Shown: one piece after another, positions 62,311-64,000 of the stretch
How the letters are laid out: every line of letters begins with the position of its first letter
How positions within the stretch are numbered: position 1 is the stretch's first letter
Source: Escarpia spicata
Lineage: Eukaryota > Annelida > Polychaeta > Sabellida > Siboglinidae
Assembly (NCBI GenBank): GCA_963995525.1
Contig: OZ023205.1
Span: 49,312,188 to 49,376,187 of the forward strand
Reading direction: 5' to 3'
DNA: 64,000 bases
Program-made: the position numbers and the translations under genes
The notes under the pieces: generated by a model
What the model was told of the DNA's origin: nothing
What the model saw: the letters and a program-made list of their open reading frames with translations, nothing else
Database searches by the model: none

Positions 62311-62812
62311 GAACACGCACGCACGCACGCACGCACGCACGCGCGCGCGCGCACTCACACCATACACACACGCACGCACGCAAACACACACACACACACA
62401 CACACACGCATACACGCACACACGCACACACGCACACACGCACACACGCACACACGCACACACGCACACACGCACACACGCACACACGCACACACGCACA
62501 CACGCACACACGCACACACGCACACACGCACACACGCACACACGCACACACGCACACACGCACACACGCACACACGCACACACGCACACACGCACACACG
62601 CACACACGCACACACGCACACATACATGCACCACACACACGCACACGCACACGCACACGCACACGCACACGCACACTCGCAGGCATGCACACACACACGC
62701 ACATGCGCACACGCTCACACGCGCACACGCGCACACGCGCACACGCGCACACGCGCACACGCGCACACGCCCACACGCGCACACGCGCACATGCGCACAC
62801 GCGCACCAGCCG
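62311..62812. repeat. 500-bp microsatellite directly after a splice donor
   Basis: (ACGC)n, (CA)n, then about 25 exact (CGCACACA) units at 62408-62615, then (CGCACA)n and (CGCGCACA)n variants. It starts within ten bases of the donor at 62307. The long open frames on both strands are repeat products. Confidence 0.98.
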
Positions 62813-64000
62813 CCTCCAATGGACATAGCATGTTTTACCTTGTCCAGTGATATCACCTGAGATAAACAACATACCAACAATAATAGGACCTGTGCAACGT
62901 ATGGTGAAATGATCCCTGCACCTATTGATTGAGGTAACATCATTTACACCTTGCTAACCGCGACTCCTATAATCATAAACATTTACACCACTCCAACGTG
63001 AGTGATGATGAAACTGTGTCCTTCGGCGTCAACTTAAGCCCAACCCGTAACAGAAAACCACCACACAATGCATTCACGTACACATCAACAGGCAAGGACA
63101 AACGTAGAGACGGCATGACAAACTAATATCTTAATATTTTATATGGACTCCGATTAACAGCACTTTGATATAAAACGGATCTTCTTTGACTAACTAACTA
63201 CATATATTAACAATACTAATACTGGCACGTTATTTTATTTTACGGCAATCGAAGCGCATCACAAAGGATACACTACTTAAATAATCGGTTATGAATAGTA
63301 TCTAATTTGTTAAACTACATTTTAAAACAATAACTAAATATATAAATAAATATATTCTTTGCGATGCAAACAACGATACCCATCATCTTCCGGTTTGGAT
63401 GATTTTCTGCCGACAATAACATGCAAACTCTTAATATCAAAATGCACCTTTGTCAATTGCATGCAGCTGTGATCATACCAGACGGTGGCGTAGTAACACA
63501 TAATCGGAAACGGATGCAAGTGCTTCTACGCCGCCGTAGAGTACTATCAGAGCGTTGTGCGGGTCGTAAAGGTGCCATTTGATATGTAAATTTTTTTGTA
63601 TAAGTGATTAAAAAATGCGCGAAAAACACTACACCTACATAGGATATATTTTAATTTTGGTAATTATAACAAATTTATTTTATCTTCTAAAAGAGTAGAT
63701 CAATGGGAGTAAAAATGCATGGAAAGTGTTTTACTCAGATCAGGCGTTGTCATGTTAACAAACAAACTGGCTGCCACATTGGGAAAATGTAGCATATACA
63801 TTTATAGTCTTTTGTCATTACCAAAGCAGATAAGATAACAATTCCTACTATGTCCTATCTAATCTATATGATGTTATGTAAGCATAACCGCAAATTGTAA
63901 ATATTTAAAAATCATATACTGTATTTTTAATAATAGCACATTGTAAAAAAAATCGATGTTTTTGTTCGTTGTAAATACCTAATTGACGAACAAATAAAGC
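62813..64000. other. Intron of the fibrinogen-related gene, no exon seen
   Basis: AT-rich text without fibrinogen-domain blocks, repeats or other supported features. Confidence 0.5.

Noticed and set aside
62270..62943. Cys/Val-rich minus-strand ORFs of 200-220 residues
   Set aside because: Microsatellite translation; the plus strand carries the true fibrinogen-domain exon ending at 62306.

Overview
This is a metazoan genomic window, most likely from a marine invertebrate. The evidence is short coding exons with GT..AG borders and conserved intron phases, cadherin and fibrinogen-related domains, AT-rich non-coding DNA, very long CA/TG and TA microsatellites, and many broken non-LTR retrotransposons. 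I cannot place it to phylum. No prokaryotic operon, CRISPR array or rRNA is visible.

Four host loci can be supported. (1) Seven plus-strand exons at 5524-12745 encode the 3' part of a cadherin. A three-exon module (205 codons, about two EC repeats) occurs twice and is followed by a short terminal exon with a hydrophobic C-terminus. (2) A minus-strand gene at 41333-34929 starts with MGCSSS, an acylation-type N-terminus, then a charged helix, then a large domain I do not recognise. All exon phases join if two one-base indels in G/C-rich runs are corrected. (3) A single-exon ORF at 58992-59354 encodes a short acidic protein with an F-box-like motif. (4) Two plus-strand exons at 61178-62306 encode a signal peptide and the start of a fibrinogen-related domain; the gene runs off the right edge.

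The rest is mostly mobile or repetitive DNA. Positions 1-4465 hold two tyrosine-recombinase fragments and a broken SGNH-hydrolase gene, all on the minus strand, separated by two kinds of tandem array. Non-LTR retrotransposon remains lie at 22780-22985, 24300-26316, 27995-28660, 29502-32110, 32690-33635, 44983-47250, 48278-48840, 50100-50440 and 52334-53045. DNA-transposon-like elements include two Helitron-like copies (14590-15257 and 18394-19141), a TIR element with a 6-bp duplication (48052-48269), a TTA-flanked foldback (53611-53710) and a pogo-like element (55060-55191). Dispersed repeats link 38.7, 51.8 and 55.9 kb, and 53.2 and 56.5 kb.

The most unusual points are: the 22-bp intron array at 38474-38671, which iterates the splice acceptor and first codons of the next exon; the repeated cadherin exon module; an insertion at 25353-25798 whose removal restores a reading frame exactly; and several perfect 17-23 bp palindromes. 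The host loci appear independent of one another; I see no shared pathway.
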